Assembly: GCA_000027065.2 (NCBI GenBank)
Contig: FN543093.2
Coordinates: forward strand, 3,538,074-3,602,073
DNA length: 64,000 nucleotides
Reading direction: 5' to 3'
Source: Cronobacter turicensis z3032
GTDB taxonomy: Bacteria > Pseudomonadota > Gammaproteobacteria > Enterobacterales > Enterobacteriaceae
The notes beneath the pieces were generated by a model, which searched no databases, was not told the DNA's origin, and was given only the letters and a program-made list of their open reading frames with translations. Both the position numbers and the translations under genes were made by a program. Every line of letters starts with the position of its first letter. Position 1 is the first letter of the stretch. Shown here one piece after another: positions 51,452 through 64,000 of the stretch.

Positions 51452-52354
51452 TCACGCTCTGGGGTGGTGCTGTTGATGAAGTTGCCGCAACCGTTCCGTC
51501 GCCACGTGAGTGTAGATCTGCGTGGTGGAAAGATCGCTATGGCCTAAGAGCATCTGTACCACGCGCAAATCGGCGCCATGATTTAACAGATGCGTGGCGA
51601 ACGCATGGCGTAAAACGTGCGGCGAAAGCTTTTCACTATCGATGCCCGCCAGTTGAGCATAATGTTTGATGCGATGCCAGAAGGTCTGACGGGTCATTTG
51701 TCGGGCGCGGTTGCTCGGAAAGAGGATATCCAGCGACTGCCCGTTAAGCAGCCATGGGCGGCCGTGCGTCAGGTATTGCTCAACCCAGTAAACGGCCTCT
51801 TCGCCAAGCGGCACCAGCCGCTCTTTATTGCCCTTACCGATAACGCGTACCACGCCCTGTCGCAGGCTCACGTCGCTCATGGTCAACCCAACCAGCTCAG
51901 AAACGCGCAACCCGGTGGCGTACAGCACTTCCAGCATGGCTTTATCGCGCAGTTCGATAGGCTCTTCAACCGTCGGCGCCTGCAGGAGCCTGTCTACCTG
52001 AGCCTCGCTTAAATCCTTCGGCAAACGCTGCGGCAACTTTGGCGACGCCAGCAGCGCGCTCGGATCGTCATCGCGAATTTTTTCACGGTAGAGATGCTGA
52101 AACAACCGACGCACGGCGCTGAGCATTCGTGCGGTGCTGGTCGCTTTGTAGCCGCCCTCGACGCGCTCTGCGAGCAACGTCTGGAGGTCGCCACTCTGTA
52201 CCGTCGCAAGGGACAACCCGCGATGGTGCAACCACTCCACGACCATGCTGAGATCCCGCCGGTACGCGCTCAGGCTGTTCTCGGCCAGGTTGCGCTCAAG
52301 CCAGAGCGCATCGAGAAATTGTTCGATACGGGCTAAATCCTGTTCCACTGCCAC
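51452..52354 (-). CDS. xerD: Tyrosine recombinase XerD
   Basis: A 300-residue recombinase with the catalytic residues Arg (TGLRVSELVGL), Lys in the beta hairpin (GKGNKERLVPL), His-x2-Arg (HVLRHAFATH), His (LLGHSDLSTT) and Tyr (QIYTHV). With XerC it resolves chromosome dimers at dif. First gene of the xerD-dsbC-recJ-prfB-lysS run. Confidence 0.97.
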   Translation of the reverse strand: MAVEQDLARIEQFLDALWLERNLAENSLSAYRRDLSMVVEWLHHRGLSLATVQSGDLQTLLAERVEGGYKATSTARMLSAVRRLFQHLYREKIRDDDPSALLASPKLPQRLPKDLSEAQVDRLLQAPTVEEPIELRDKAMLEVLYATGLRVSELVGLTMSDVSLRQGVVRVIGKGNKERLVPLGEEAVYWVEQYLTHGRPWLLNGQSLDILFPSNRARQMTRQTFWHRIKHYAQLAGIDSEKLSPHVLRHAFATHLLNHGADLRVVQMLLGHSDLSTTQIYTHVATERLRQLHQQHHPRA

Positions 52355-52448
52355 CTCACTGACGTTCTCGTCGCTGCATTATGCCTGACTGGAAGCGGGA
52401 TCTGATACACTGGCGCTTCTGCACAATAGGAAATGAGACGTTATCGTT

Positions 52449-52970
52449 ATGAACATTGGTCTTTTTTATGGTTCCAGCACCTGTTACACCGAAATGGCGG
52501 CTGAAAAAATCCGCGATATTATTGGTTCCGAACTGGTCACGCTGCATAACCTTAAAGACGACTCGCCGACGCTCATGGAACAGTATGATGTGCTGATCCT
52601 CGGCATTCCTACCTGGGATTTCGGCGAACTCCAGGAGGACTGGGAGGCCATCTGGGAACAGCTGGATGCGCTCAACCTCGACGGAAAAATCGTGGCGCTG
52701 TACGGCATGGGCGACCAGTTGGGTTATGGCGAATGGTTCCTTGACGCGCTCGGCATGCTTCACGATAAATTGAGCCCTAAAGGCGTGAAGTTTGTCGGCT
52801 ACTGGCCTACAGAAGGCTATGAGTTTACCAGCGCGAAACCCGTTATCGCAGATGGCGAGCTGTTCGTCGGCCTCGCGCTGGATGAAACCAATCAATATGA
52901 TCTGAGCGACGCGCGTATCGAAAGCTGGTGCGAGCAAATCCTTGGCGAAATGGCGGCGCACTTCTCCTGA
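52449..52970 (+). CDS. fldB: Flavodoxin FldB
   Basis: A 173-residue long-chain flavodoxin with the FMN phosphate loop near residue 9 ([15 protein letters not shown]) and the isoalloxazine-binding loops around [12 protein letters not shown] and [12 protein letters not shown]. Divergent from xerD, as in E. coli, where fldB is a SoxRS-regulated electron carrier. Confidence 0.95.
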   Translation: MNIGLFYGSSTCYTEMAAEKIRDIIGSELVTLHNLKDDSPTLMEQYDVLILGIPTWDFGELQEDWEAIWEQLDALNLDGKIVALYGMGDQLGYGEWFLDALGMLHDKLSPKGVKFVGYWPTEGYEFTSAKPVIADGELFVGLALDETNQYDLSDARIESWCEQILGEMAAHFS

Positions 52971-52986
52971 GTTTGCCAGGGCTTCG

Positions 52987-53403
52987 TCAGCGGTTGTCGC
53001 CTACGGGCTGTTGCAGCAACAGCCGACGTAAATCGCGCCACTCCGCCGCCGTCATACTGTCTGACGCCAGCCACACATGATGGCTGCGCGTCGTTTTCGG
53101 ATGACGCAGCCGCAGCATCATTCCACTACGCAGCATCCAGGGCGTGGCGCAGATATGCCAGTCGACGCCCTGCCAGCGCAACTGATAATCAGCTGTCAGG
53201 CTGACCTCTCCCTGAAACGCATTGATACGCCGCTGGCTGCGCACGCAGTCAAACACTACCAGAGACAGCAACAGCATCCAGACTGGCAGATACCGCAGCG
53301 GCCACGGGAGCAGTAAAATAATAACGGCCACGGCGCCATGCAGCAGCAGCGATACCCACTGCGAGCGCCATGACACGCGAAGATCAGAGTGCCACAGGAC
53401 CAC
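52987..53403 (-). CDS. ygfX: Inner-membrane protein YgfX (CptA)
   Basis: A 138-residue protein with two close membrane helices ([18 protein letters not shown] and [16 protein letters not shown]), starting [16 protein letters not shown] like E. coli YgfX. It has been described as the toxin of a pair with SdhE, acting on cytoskeletal proteins, though that view is disputed. Overlaps sdhE by 20 bp. Confidence 0.93.
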   Translation of the reverse strand: MVLWHSDLRVSWRSQWVSLLLHGAVAVIILLLPWPLRYLPVWMLLLSLVVFDCVRSQRRINAFQGEVSLTADYQLRWQGVDWHICATPWMLRSGMMLRLRHPKTTRSHHVWLASDSMTAAEWRDLRRLLLQQPVGDNR

Positions 53404-53650
53404 GTGCCTGATTCCGCTGTTGGATCAATTCCACCATCCGCGCCAGTTCCGCATCGGCAGGTTTACCGTGATTCATTAGCCAGTTGAATAAATCAGGATC
53501 ATCACACTCCAGCAGGCGGACGAAGACGCGCTTGTCTTCCTCGCTGAGGGAGTCGTAGTCGTGCTCAAAGAAAGGCATGATGGAAATATCCAGCTCGCGC
53601 ATACCTCTGCGACATGCCCAGTGAATACGGGCTTTATTATTAATATCCAT
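53384..53650 (-). CDS. sdhE: FAD assembly factor SdhE
   Basis: An 88-residue protein with the RGMRELD motif near residues 15-21, needed for covalent attachment of FAD to succinate dehydrogenase and fumarate reductase. It begins the sdhE-ygfX pair and is divergent from ygfZ. Confidence 0.95.
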   Translation of the reverse strand: MDINNKARIHWACRRGMRELDISIMPFFEHDYDSLSEEDKRVFVRLLECDDPDLFNWLMNHGKPADAELARMVELIQQRNQARGPVAL

Positions 53651-53854
53651 GTCTCTTACCTGCTAAACCACCATTGAATGACGATGGGTAGTGTAACCCG
53701 TTTTTCATGCATCCTTCAGCCCAATATGAGTATTTGCGAGGCGTTATCCTGAATATGACTTTCCCTGTGCAACCGACATTTTTTCTTTCGAGCCGTCTCG
53801 AAGAATGCGTTAACGGCACAAAAGGGGATGCTAAAAGGCTTGCAAACTCCGCTG

Positions 53855-53867
53855 GCTCTTTAACAAT
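53855..53867 (+). promoter_or_regulatory. boxA-like element upstream of ygfZ
   Basis: GCTCTTTAACAAT, again identical to the rrn boxA core, in sense 60 bases ahead of the ygfZ start. The other parts of 53651-53927 hold the sdhE and ygfZ promoters. Confidence 0.45.
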
Positions 53868-53927
53868 ATGAAGCTATCTCTCCACTCGCGTGGACCATTA
53901 TTGCGATAGCACACTGGGACTTTATTT

Positions 53928-54917
53928 ATGGCATTCACTCCATTTCCTCCCCGTCAGCCAGCCGCCAGCGCGCGTCTGCCGCTGACGCTCATTTCGCTGG
54001 AAGACTGGGCGCTGGCGACGATAACCGGCCCGGACAGCGAAAAGTATCTGCAAGGCCAGGTGACGGCGGACGTTACCGAACTCGGCGAGAATCAGCATCT
54101 GCTGGTAGCGCACTGCGATGCCAAAGGCAAAATGTGGAGCAACCTGCGCCTGTTCCGTCACGACGACGGTTTCGCCTGGATTGAACGTCGTAGCGTGCGT
54201 GACACCCAACTCGCGGAAATGAAAAAGTACGCGGTTTTCTCAAAAGTGGCCATCGCGCCGGACGACAACGCCGTGCTGCTGGGCGTCGCGGGTTTCCAGG
54301 CGCGCGCGGCGCTGGCGAACCACTTTACTACACTCCCGGATGAGCAAAACCCGCGTGTGGTGGACGGCGCTACCACGCTTCTGTGGTTCGGCCTGCCGGC
54401 AGAGCGCTTTATGGTGATTACCGATGCTGACACCGCAAGCCAGCTTACGGAACAACTGCGTGGCGAAGCACAGCTCAATGCCAGCGCGCAGTGGCTGGCG
54501 CTGGACATCGAAGCCGGTTTCCCGGTAATTGACGCGCCTAACAGCAACCAGTTCATTCCGCAGGCCACCAACATTCAGGCGCTGGGCGGTATCAGCTTCA
54601 AAAAAGGCTGTTATGCAGGCCAGGAGATGGTGGCGCGGGCGAAATTCCGTGGCGCTAATAAGCGCGCGCTCTGGTATCTGGCGGGGCATGGCAGCCGCGT
54701 GCCGCAGCCTGGCGAAGATATTGAAATGCAGATGGGCGAAAACTGGCGTCGTACTGGTACGGTGCTGGCGGCCGTGCAGCTGGATGATGGCCATCTGCTG
54801 GCGCAGGTGGTCATGAATAACGATCTGGAGGCCGGTACGCTCTTCCGAGTCCGTGAAGAGACCGGCGCGCATACATTACACATTGAGCCGCTGCCCTACT
54901 CGCTCGAAGAGGCATAA
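53928..54917 (+). CDS. ygfZ: Folate-binding Fe-S assembly/repair protein YgfZ
   Basis: A 329-residue GcvT-like protein with the conserved motif [12 protein letters not shown] near residue 225, which holds the functional cysteine. YgfZ binds tetrahydrofolate and helps maintain certain Fe-S enzymes such as MiaB. The ATG at 53928 is the first in frame; the position next to sdhE-ygfX matches E. coli. Confidence 0.94.
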   Translation: MAFTPFPPRQPAASARLPLTLISLEDWALATITGPDSEKYLQGQVTADVTELGENQHLLVAHCDAKGKMWSNLRLFRHDDGFAWIERRSVRDTQLAEMKKYAVFSKVAIAPDDNAVLLGVAGFQARAALANHFTTLPDEQNPRVVDGATTLLWFGLPAERFMVITDADTASQLTEQLRGEAQLNASAQWLALDIEAGFPVIDAPNSNQFIPQATNIQALGGISFKKGCYAGQEMVARAKFRGANKRALWYLAGHGSRVPQPGEDIEMQMGENWRRTGTVLAAVQLDDGHLLAQVVMNNDLEAGTLFRVREETGAHTLHIEPLPYSLEEA

Positions 54918-54947
54918 CCGCCTTATGCCTGTATAAGGGCAGTCACG

Positions 54948-54975
54948 CCGCCAGGTGGCATCAGCCGCCTGGCGG
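54948..54975. repeat. REP-like hairpin after ygfZ
   Basis: CCGCCAGG / CCTGGCGG 8-bp palindrome with 12-base loop between convergent ygfZ and yqfA. It lacks a T tract; REP-type or factor-dependent end. Confidence 0.5.
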
Positions 54976-55030
54976 ACAGTTTGTGAAGAAAGCAGAAGTC
55001 AGTGACAACGGTTAGCGCGGCGCGCAAGCC

Positions 55031-55684
55031 TCAGCGAATGTAGAGGTAGATGGCCAGAAAGTGACAGACGCTACCGCCCAGTACGAAACCGTGCCAGATG
55101 GCGTGGTTATATGGGATCCGTTTGCAGACGTAAAAAATGACGCCCAGCGAATAGATGATGCCCCCGGCGGCAAGCAGCGTCACGCTGGCAGGCGCAAGCT
55201 TCATCACCATCTGATAAATCACAACCAGCGACAGCCAGCCCATCAAAAGATACGTCACCAGCGACAGCACCTTAAAGCGATGCGCGATGGTGAGCTTAAA
55301 CAGGATGCCGAGCAGCGCCAGGCCCCAGATAACGACCATCAATCCATGCGCCAGCGGAGATTTGAGCCCCACCAGCAAGAACGGGGTATACGTGCCTGCA
55401 ATCAATAAGTAAATCGCGCAGTGGTCAAACTTTTTAAGCCAGATTTTGGCGCGCGCGTGCGGTATAGCGTGGTACAGGGTAGAGGCGAGGAACAGCAAGA
55501 TCATGCTGCCGCCATAGAGGCTATAACTGGTAATGGCGATGGCGCTGGCATTGCTGTCCACGGCCTGGATGAGTAACAGGACCAGCCCGACTATCCCGAA
55601 CACCAGCCCTATCCCGTGACTGATGCTGTTGGCTATTTCCTCAGCCAGTGAATATCCCTGCGCAAGTAATGGTTTACGAACCAT
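55031..55684 (-). CDS. yqfA: Hemolysin III-family membrane protein YqfA (TrhA)
   Basis: A 217-residue protein with seven hydrophobic helices, of the PAQR/hemolysin III family. It has the ANSISHGIG and [10 protein letters not shown] motifs with the buried Ser/His residues, and [15 protein letters not shown] near the end. E. coli YqfA affects membrane energetics and lipid homeostasis; it is not shown to be a toxin. The ATG at 55684 has GGAG upstream, and 55726 is rejected. Confidence 0.93.
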   Translation of the reverse strand: MVRKPLLAQGYSLAEEIANSISHGIGLVFGIVGLVLLLIQAVDSNASAIAITSYSLYGGSMILLFLASTLYHAIPHARAKIWLKKFDHCAIYLLIAGTYTPFLLVGLKSPLAHGLMVVIWGLALLGILFKLTIAHRFKVLSLVTYLLMGWLSLVVIYQMVMKLAPASVTLLAAGGIIYSLGVIFYVCKRIPYNHAIWHGFVLGGSVCHFLAIYLYIR

Positions 55685-55848
55685 GTGGCGACTCCGGTAA
55701 AACTGAATAAAAAAAACGCAGCCCACATAGCCTAACTGAGAATGATTCCAGTGAACACCTGTTCGCTAAAATAAATCTGTGGCAGTCCGTAAACCTCTGG
55801 CGCACCGGCTATCGCCGCCCTGCTTACCGCCTGCCGCTGATCGATAAT

Positions 55849-56166
55849 TCACTCAGCAACCTTTTTAAAAGCAATCACATAGAAATCGTTAAGCCCAGGG
55901 TAAATCGCTGTGATGACATGTTTAAGTTCAGCCAGCGTCATGTTCTCCTGACGCGCGTGTTCATCGTTCAGCTCAGCAAGGGTGACCGGCGTCACGCTCA
56001 GCACCTCAAGGGTGCAGAAATAGCCGTTATCTTCATAGCGCCCGGTGCGCAGCCGCTGGCCTGGGGTGAAGTGCGCTTCACTGCCGTCACGAATGGTGAT
56101 CGTTTTGGTCCCGGCGAGGATATCCTGCTGGAAACGGGTATAGAAAGTGATGTCGTTTTTCATCAT
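55849..56166 (-). CDS. yqfB: N4-acetylcytidine amidohydrolase YqfB (ASCH domain)
   Basis: A 105-residue ASCH-fold enzyme with catalytic Lys21 and Thr24 ([10 protein letters not shown]) and Glu74 (RQENMT), matching the E. coli numbering when the first ATG (56166) is used. It hydrolyses N4-acetylcytidine to cytidine. AAGGGA precedes the start. Confidence 0.93.
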   Translation of the reverse strand: MMKNDITFYTRFQQDILAGTKTITIRDGSEAHFTPGQRLRTGRYEDNGYFCTLEVLSVTPVTLAELNDEHARQENMTLAELKHVITAIYPGLNDFYVIAFKKVAE

Positions 56167-56344
56167 GCGTCCCTTAAAAGTAACGGCTCATCATAAGCCT
56201 GACGCCGCACGGGCGCTATCCGCAGACACCCCCAACACGCATAAAGAGTGGCGCACGTCGGTGTGATTTATGGCAGCATGAGCGAGCCGATGCCGCTGAC
56301 GCCAGCGCCGGAGCCCGAACGCATTAACCAAAGGATGTTGTGCC

Positions 56345-57079
56345 GTGACGATGTTTACCCATTCCGCTGTCGCCAGCCTCAATAATCTTGAGATGATGGT
56401 TTACAATTTTGTGGTCAAAAACCGCGATAAGGTGATGTACATGACCATTCGCGAACTGGCGGATGCGGCGGGTGTATCCACTACCACCGTGCTGCGTTTT
56501 TGCCGCAAGATGAATTGCGAGGGGTACTCCGAATTCCGCGTGCGCTTTAAATTATATCTGGAACAAAATGAACCGCAGCAGGCAAATTTTGGCGCCAGCG
56601 AAATAATTAGTTTTTTCCGAAGCGTGAATAATGACGAATTTGATGCACTACTGGAGCAGGCGGCGGAAATAATTTTACAGTCTGAACGTATTATTTTTGT
56701 CGGCGCAGGAACATCCGGCGCGCTGGCAAAATATGGCGCAAGGTTTTTCTCAAACGTCGGAAAATTCAGTAACCATATTGACGATCCTTATTTTCCGGTA
56801 ACCAGCGACATGGCTAAAAATGCGCTGGCGATTGTGCTGTCAGTTTCCGGTGAGACGGAAGAGATCCTGCGTTTCGCCAGCCAGTTCAGCCTGCACAACT
56901 GTAAAGTACTCTCTGTGACCAGCCACGAGAACTCATCACTGGCGAAGCTTGCTGACTTCAATCTCTCCTGGCATATCCCGCAAACGCGCATTGCGGGCGT
57001 GTATGATATTACCACGCAGATCCCCGTCATCTATATTCTCGAAACACTGGGACGCAAGCTGGCGAAAAAACTGGCATAA
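56345..57079 (+). CDS. RpiR/MurR-family regulator with SIS domain
   Basis: A 244-residue regulator: N-terminal helix-turn-helix (IRELADAAGVSTTTVLRFCRKM, near residues 36-57) and C-terminal sugar-isomerase (SIS) fold (IIFVGAGTSGALAKYGARFFSNVG, LSVSGETEEIL) that senses a phosphosugar. It lies 151 bp ahead of bglA in the same direction. E. coli lacks a regulator here, so control of bglA by the 6-phospho-glucoside is likely (inference). GTG at 56345 fits AAGGA; the ATG at 56351 is the alternative. Confidence 0.85.
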   Translation: MTMFTHSAVASLNNLEMMVYNFVVKNRDKVMYMTIRELADAAGVSTTTVLRFCRKMNCEGYSEFRVRFKLYLEQNEPQQANFGASEIISFFRSVNNDEFDALLEQAAEIILQSERIIFVGAGTSGALAKYGARFFSNVGKFSNHIDDPYFPVTSDMAKNALAIVLSVSGETEEILRFASQFSLHNCKVLSVTSHENSSLAKLADFNLSWHIPQTRIAGVYDITTQIPVIYILETLGRKLAKKLA

Positions 57080-57107
57080 AAAAACATCCTGTTTTTCATT
57101 TGTAACA

Positions 57108-57144
57108 AGTCACGCCATACGCTATTTGTTATAGCGTGACTTTT
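57108..57144 (+). terminator. Terminator after the RpiR-type gene
   Basis: GTCACGC...GCGTGAC pair enclosing CGCTAT / ATAGCG, followed by TTTT. It separates the regulator from bglA, which would then have its own promoter. Confidence 0.65.
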
Positions 57145-57221
57145 CACTTCCCTTTGTTAGACTCGCAGCCAGCCTCAATTAATTTATCGTTATTATTCCC
57201 CTTTACTATTTCTGTTAATGA

Positions 57222-58664
<1,443 letters not shown>

Positions 58665-58718
58665 GTCCCCTATCCCCTGATATTCGCGCCCGGTTTGCCG
58701 CCGTGGCGCGGGTATCTG

Positions 58719-58740
58719 GCGGGCGCGCTGCGCTTACCCG
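58719..58740 (-). repeat. Copy of the dispersed REP-like element
   Basis: GCGGGCGCGCTGCGCTTACC (then CG) matches the core of the elements at 13977 and 22231 with one change. It lies between bglA and ygfF. Confidence 0.7.
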
Positions 58741-58759
58741 AAACACCCCGGCAGCGCCC

Positions 58760-59503
58760 CTATTTCCCGCCCGCCAGATCGAGAAAACTCCCCGTCACGT
58801 ACGAGGCTTTGTCGCTCAAAAGCCAGGCGATCGCTTCTGCGACCTCTTCCGGTTGTCCGCCGCGCTGCATCGGCAAGGCGGATTTCACACGGTCAACGCG
58901 CCCGGGCTCGCCGCCGCTGGCGTGAATATCGGTATAGATAAGTCCCGGACGCACGCCGTTAACGCGAATACCCTGCGCCGCAACCTCCAGCGACAGCCCA
59001 ATCGTCAACGAATCCACCGCTCCTTTTGATGCCGCGTAATCGACATATTCGCCAGGCGCGCCAAGCCGCGAGGCGGCAGACGACACATTCACAATCGCGC
59101 CACCCTGCCCGCCGTGATGATGCGCCATTCGCTTCACCGCCTCACGGCAGCACAGAAAATAGCCCGTCACGTTGGTAGCAAGCACCTTGTTGATACGCTC
59201 CGCGGTCAGATTCTCCGTCATGCATTGGGTAAACAGAACGCCCGCGTTATTGACCAACGCGCAGAGCGGCTCGTCCTGCTCGTCAATCGCCCTGAACATC
59301 GCCATCACCTGCTGCTCGTCACTGATGTCGGCCTGAATGGCAAATGCGCGACCGCCGCTGGCCGAGATCCGCGCCACTACCTCCTGCGCCGCCGCGGCGT
59401 TATGCAGATAATTCACCGCCACGGTGTAGCCCTGCGCGCCCAGCAGGAGCGCCGTCGCTTTGCCAATGCCGCGGCTCGCGCCGGTGATAAGTGCAACGGA
59501 CAT
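58760..59503 (-). CDS. ygfF: Short-chain dehydrogenase YgfF
   Basis: A 247-residue SDR enzyme, the same length as E. coli YgfF. Cofactor loop TGASRGIGKA (residues 8-17), NNAG at about residue 90, Ser of VSSAASR, and the Tyr-x3-Lys pair YAASK near residues 155-159. The substrate is unknown. AAGGAGAG precedes the ATG at 59503. Convergent with bglA, as in E. coli. Confidence 0.92.
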   Translation of the reverse strand: MSVALITGASRGIGKATALLLGAQGYTVAVNYLHNAAAAQEVVARISASGGRAFAIQADISDEQQVMAMFRAIDEQDEPLCALVNNAGVLFTQCMTENLTAERINKVLATNVTGYFLCCREAVKRMAHHHGGQGGAIVNVSSAASRLGAPGEYVDYAASKGAVDSLTIGLSLEVAAQGIRVNGVRPGLIYTDIHASGGEPGRVDRVKSALPMQRGGQPEEVAEAIAWLLSDKASYVTGSFLDLAGGK

Positions 59504-59621
59504 ACTTCTCTCCTTTTCATCGTGTGGGATACAGAAAGCTTGCAGTACCTTACCCATCCGCGTGACACAGGGACACTCTACCAATCAGGTAGTGTGGCTA
59601 TAAAAGCGGGCAGCGCGTAAT

Positions 59622-59647
59622 AAAAAAGGGCGCCGAAGCGCCCTTTG
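59622..59647 (-). terminator. Terminator of the gcvTHP operon
   Basis: On the minus strand AAAGGGCGC / GCGCCCTTTTTT with TTCG loop, 24 bases after gcvP. Confidence 0.9.
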
Positions 59648-59671
59648 TGATGTGACTTCTTGTGCCTGATG

Positions 59672-62545
<2,874 letters not shown>

Positions 62546-62599
62546 GGGCGATATTTCCTGAAACGTGCAGTGAGGCAAATAAATGCGATGGTAAGTCGT

Positions 62600-62664
62600 G
62601 CTCCCGCCGGGAGCGGCGCGGGCGAATGCGGTGCCCGCGCGTGCCCCTGACGTTACGCAGGGGC
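62600..62664. repeat. Three hairpins between gcvH and gcvP
   Basis: Three consecutive palindromes: GCTCCC/GGGAGC (62600-62614), GCGCGGGC/GCCCGCGC (62616-62640) and GCCCCTG/CAGGGGC (62643-62664). This is a REP/BIME-like cluster within the operon that may tune gcvP expression or RNA stability. Confidence 0.7.
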
Positions 62665-62677
62665 GTGGTCCCGTGAA

Positions 62678-63067
62678 TTACTCGTCTTCTAACAGCGCTT
62701 CATACGCGCTGGCATCCAGCAGCGCGGCCACTTGGGTCTCATCGCTGGCTTTGATTTTGAAAATCCAGCCCTGGCCGTACGGCTCGCTATTGACCAGCTC
62801 GGGTGAATCGCTCAGCGCGTCGTTGACGGCCACGATCTCGCCGCTGACCGGCGCGTAGATGTCGGAAGCGGCTTTGACGGATTCCGCGACAGCGCAGTCG
62901 TCGCCCGCGTTAACGGTCGTGCCCACATCCGGCAGGTCGACAAACACCATGTCGCCCAGCAGCTCCTGCGCGTGCTCGGTGATCCCGACGGTGTAAGTGC
63001 CGTCAGCTTCTTTACGCAGCCATTCGTGTTCTTTGCTGTATTTCAGTTCGTTTGGCACATTGCTCAT
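62678..63067 (-). CDS. gcvH: Glycine cleavage system H protein
   Basis: A 129-residue lipoyl carrier with the lipoylated Lys65 in [12 protein letters not shown]. It shuttles the aminomethyl group between P, T and L proteins. Confidence 0.97.
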   Translation of the reverse strand: MSNVPNELKYSKEHEWLRKEADGTYTVGITEHAQELLGDMVFVDLPDVGTTVNAGDDCAVAESVKAASDIYAPVSGEIVAVNDALSDSPELVNSEPYGQGWIFKIKASDETQVAALLDASAYEALLEDE

Positions 63068-63090
63068 TGCTTCTCTCCTGATAACAAAAC

Positions 63091-64000
63091 TTACTGCGTG
63101 ACCGGCTTCCCGGCGCGCACGAAAACGGGTTTAGTGACTTTCACGGGCATTTCGCGGTTGCGGATCTGCACAATGGCAGTATCGCCGATACCCGCAGGAA
63201 CGCGAGCCAGCGCAATGCTGTAGCCAAGCGTCGGCGAGAAGGTGCCGCTGGTGATAATGCCTTCGCGGGCGTTGCCCTGGTCATCGGTGAAACGCACCGG
63301 CAGTTCGCCGCGCAGCACGCCTTTTTCCGTCATCACCAGACCAACCAGCTGTTCGGTGCCGTTTTCACGCTGGGCTTCCAGCGCGTCGCGGCCGATAAAT
63401 GCGCGATCTTCTGGTTGCCAGGCGATTGTCCAGCCCATGTTGGCGGCGAGCGGCGAAACGCCTTCGTCCATCTCCTGGCCGTAAAGATTCATGCCCGCCT
63501 CAAGACGCAGCGTATCGCGCGCGCCAAGGCCGCACGGTTTTACGCCCGCTTCCACCAGCTGGCTCCAGAATCCGGCCGCTTTTTCATTCGGCATCGCGAT
63601 TTCATAGCCCGCCTCGCCGGTGTAGCCGGTAGTGGCGATAAACAGGTCATCCGCCTGCACGCCAAAGAAGGGCTTCATGCCGTCTGTCGCTTTACGCTGC
63701 GCGTCGTTAAAGAGTGTGGCGGCTTTCGCCTTCGCGTTCGGCCCCTGGACGGCAATAAGGGAGAGATCGTCGCGCACGGTCACGGAAACGCCATACGGTT
63801 CGGCGTGCTCATTGATCCAGGCGAGATCTTTTTCACGGGTGGCGGAGTTCACCACCAGGCGGAAATAGTCTTCTGTCATGAAATAAACAATCAGATCGTC
63901 AATCACGCCGCCGGAGGCGTTGAGCATGCCGGTGTAGAGCGCTTTGCCCGGCTGGGTCAGCTTCGCCACATCGTTCGCCAGCAAGTAGCGCAGGAATTCG
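63091..64000 (-). CDS. gcvT: Glycine cleavage aminomethyltransferase T, 3' part
   Basis: The frame is open to the right edge of the window, so about 60 N-terminal residues are missing and 302 are visible ([14 protein letters not shown] onwards). It shows the T-protein folate site ([32 protein letters not shown]). It transfers the methylene group from H protein to tetrahydrofolate. First gene of the operon. Confidence 0.95.
   Translation of the reverse strand, partial: EFLRYLLANDVAKLTQPGKALYTGMLNASGGVIDDLIVYFMTEDYFRLVVNSATREKDLAWINEHAEPYGVSVTVRDDLSLIAVQGPNAKAKAATLFNDAQRKATDGMKPFFGVQADDLFIATTGYTGEAGYEIAMPNEKAAGFWSQLVEAGVKPCGLGARDTLRLEAGMNLYGQEMDEGVSPLAANMGWTIAWQPEDRAFIGRDALEAQRENGTEQLVGLVMTEKGVLRGELPVRFTDDQGNAREGIITSGTFSPTLGYSIALARVPAGIGDTAIVQIRNREMPVKVTKPVFVRAGKPVTQ

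Noticed and set aside
52987..53650. Toxin-antitoxin system ygfX-sdhE as a novel element
   Set aside because: It is conserved enterobacterial backbone; SdhE is a flavinylation factor and the toxin-antitoxin interpretation is disputed.

Overview
The window looks like a chromosome of Cronobacter or a very close enterobacterial relative. Its backbone follows the Escherichia coli order at about 64-66 min: ygdQ-ygdR-tas-lplT-aas-omr sRNA-galR, lysA/lysR-ygeA, yqeF, glyU, actS(ygeR)-lysS-prfB-recJ-dsbC-xerD, fldB, ygfX-sdhE, ygfZ, yqfA, yqfB, bglA, ygfF, gcvP-gcvH-gcvT. It is high in G+C, and accessory blocks sit between these markers. The genus is inferred from gene content; no search was run. ygdQ (left edge) and gcvT (right edge) are cut by the window.

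Region 1 (1-6.8 kb) is backbone: the lysophospholipid salvage pair aas-lplT, a single OmrA/OmrB-type sRNA, and galR behind a GalR operator. Region 2 (6.8-12.5 kb) is an accessory beta-glucoside locus: PTS IIC, a GH1 glycosidase, PTS IIB, a UxuR/ExuR-type GntR regulator and a GNAT acetyltransferase, with a divergent LacI-type regulator. Three TTGGTAT-type palindromes lie in the divergent promoter region. Region 3 (12.5-15.7 kb) is lysA/lysR/ygeA, with a 50-bp tandem repeat between lysA and lysR.

Region 4 (15.8-25.9 kb) is a pectin-oligomer utilisation cluster: a KdgF-like cupin, the TogMNAB oligogalacturonide ABC importer, KduD, oligogalacturonate lyase Ogl and the KdgM porin. KdgR-box-like palindromes precede tog, kduD/ogl and kdgM. 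fepE (an LPS O-antigen chain-length regulator) lies inside it. KdgM admits oligogalacturonides through the outer membrane, TogMNAB imports them, Ogl cleaves dimers, KdgF linearises the product, and KduD makes 2-keto-3-deoxygluconate after KduI, which is not in the window.

Region 5 (29.1-42.8 kb) is the most notable part. It is a compact contractile phage-tail cluster with holin, SAR-type lysozyme, Rz/Rz1, neck protein, sheath, tube, a tail chaperone with a -1 frameshift, tape measure, baseplate, spike and a short fibre. It also has an S24 repressor with palindromic operators and a small basic protein behind a near-perfect LexA box. No terminase, portal, capsid, integrase or replication gene is present. 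This is the composition expected of an SOS-inducible R-type tailocin (phage-tail bacteriocin). A 13-base match to the rrn boxA lies in its leader. Region 6 (42.9-45.2 kb) is a small islet beside tRNA-Gly(CCC). It has an exact 14-bp copy of the tRNA 3' end at its far side, and carries small secreted proteins, one made of 20-residue tandem repeats.

Region 7 (45.2-64 kb) is housekeeping backbone: ActS, LysS, RF2 with its autoregulatory frameshift, RecJ, DsbC, XerD, FldB, SdhE, YgfZ, BglA with an added RpiR-type regulator, and the glycine cleavage operon.
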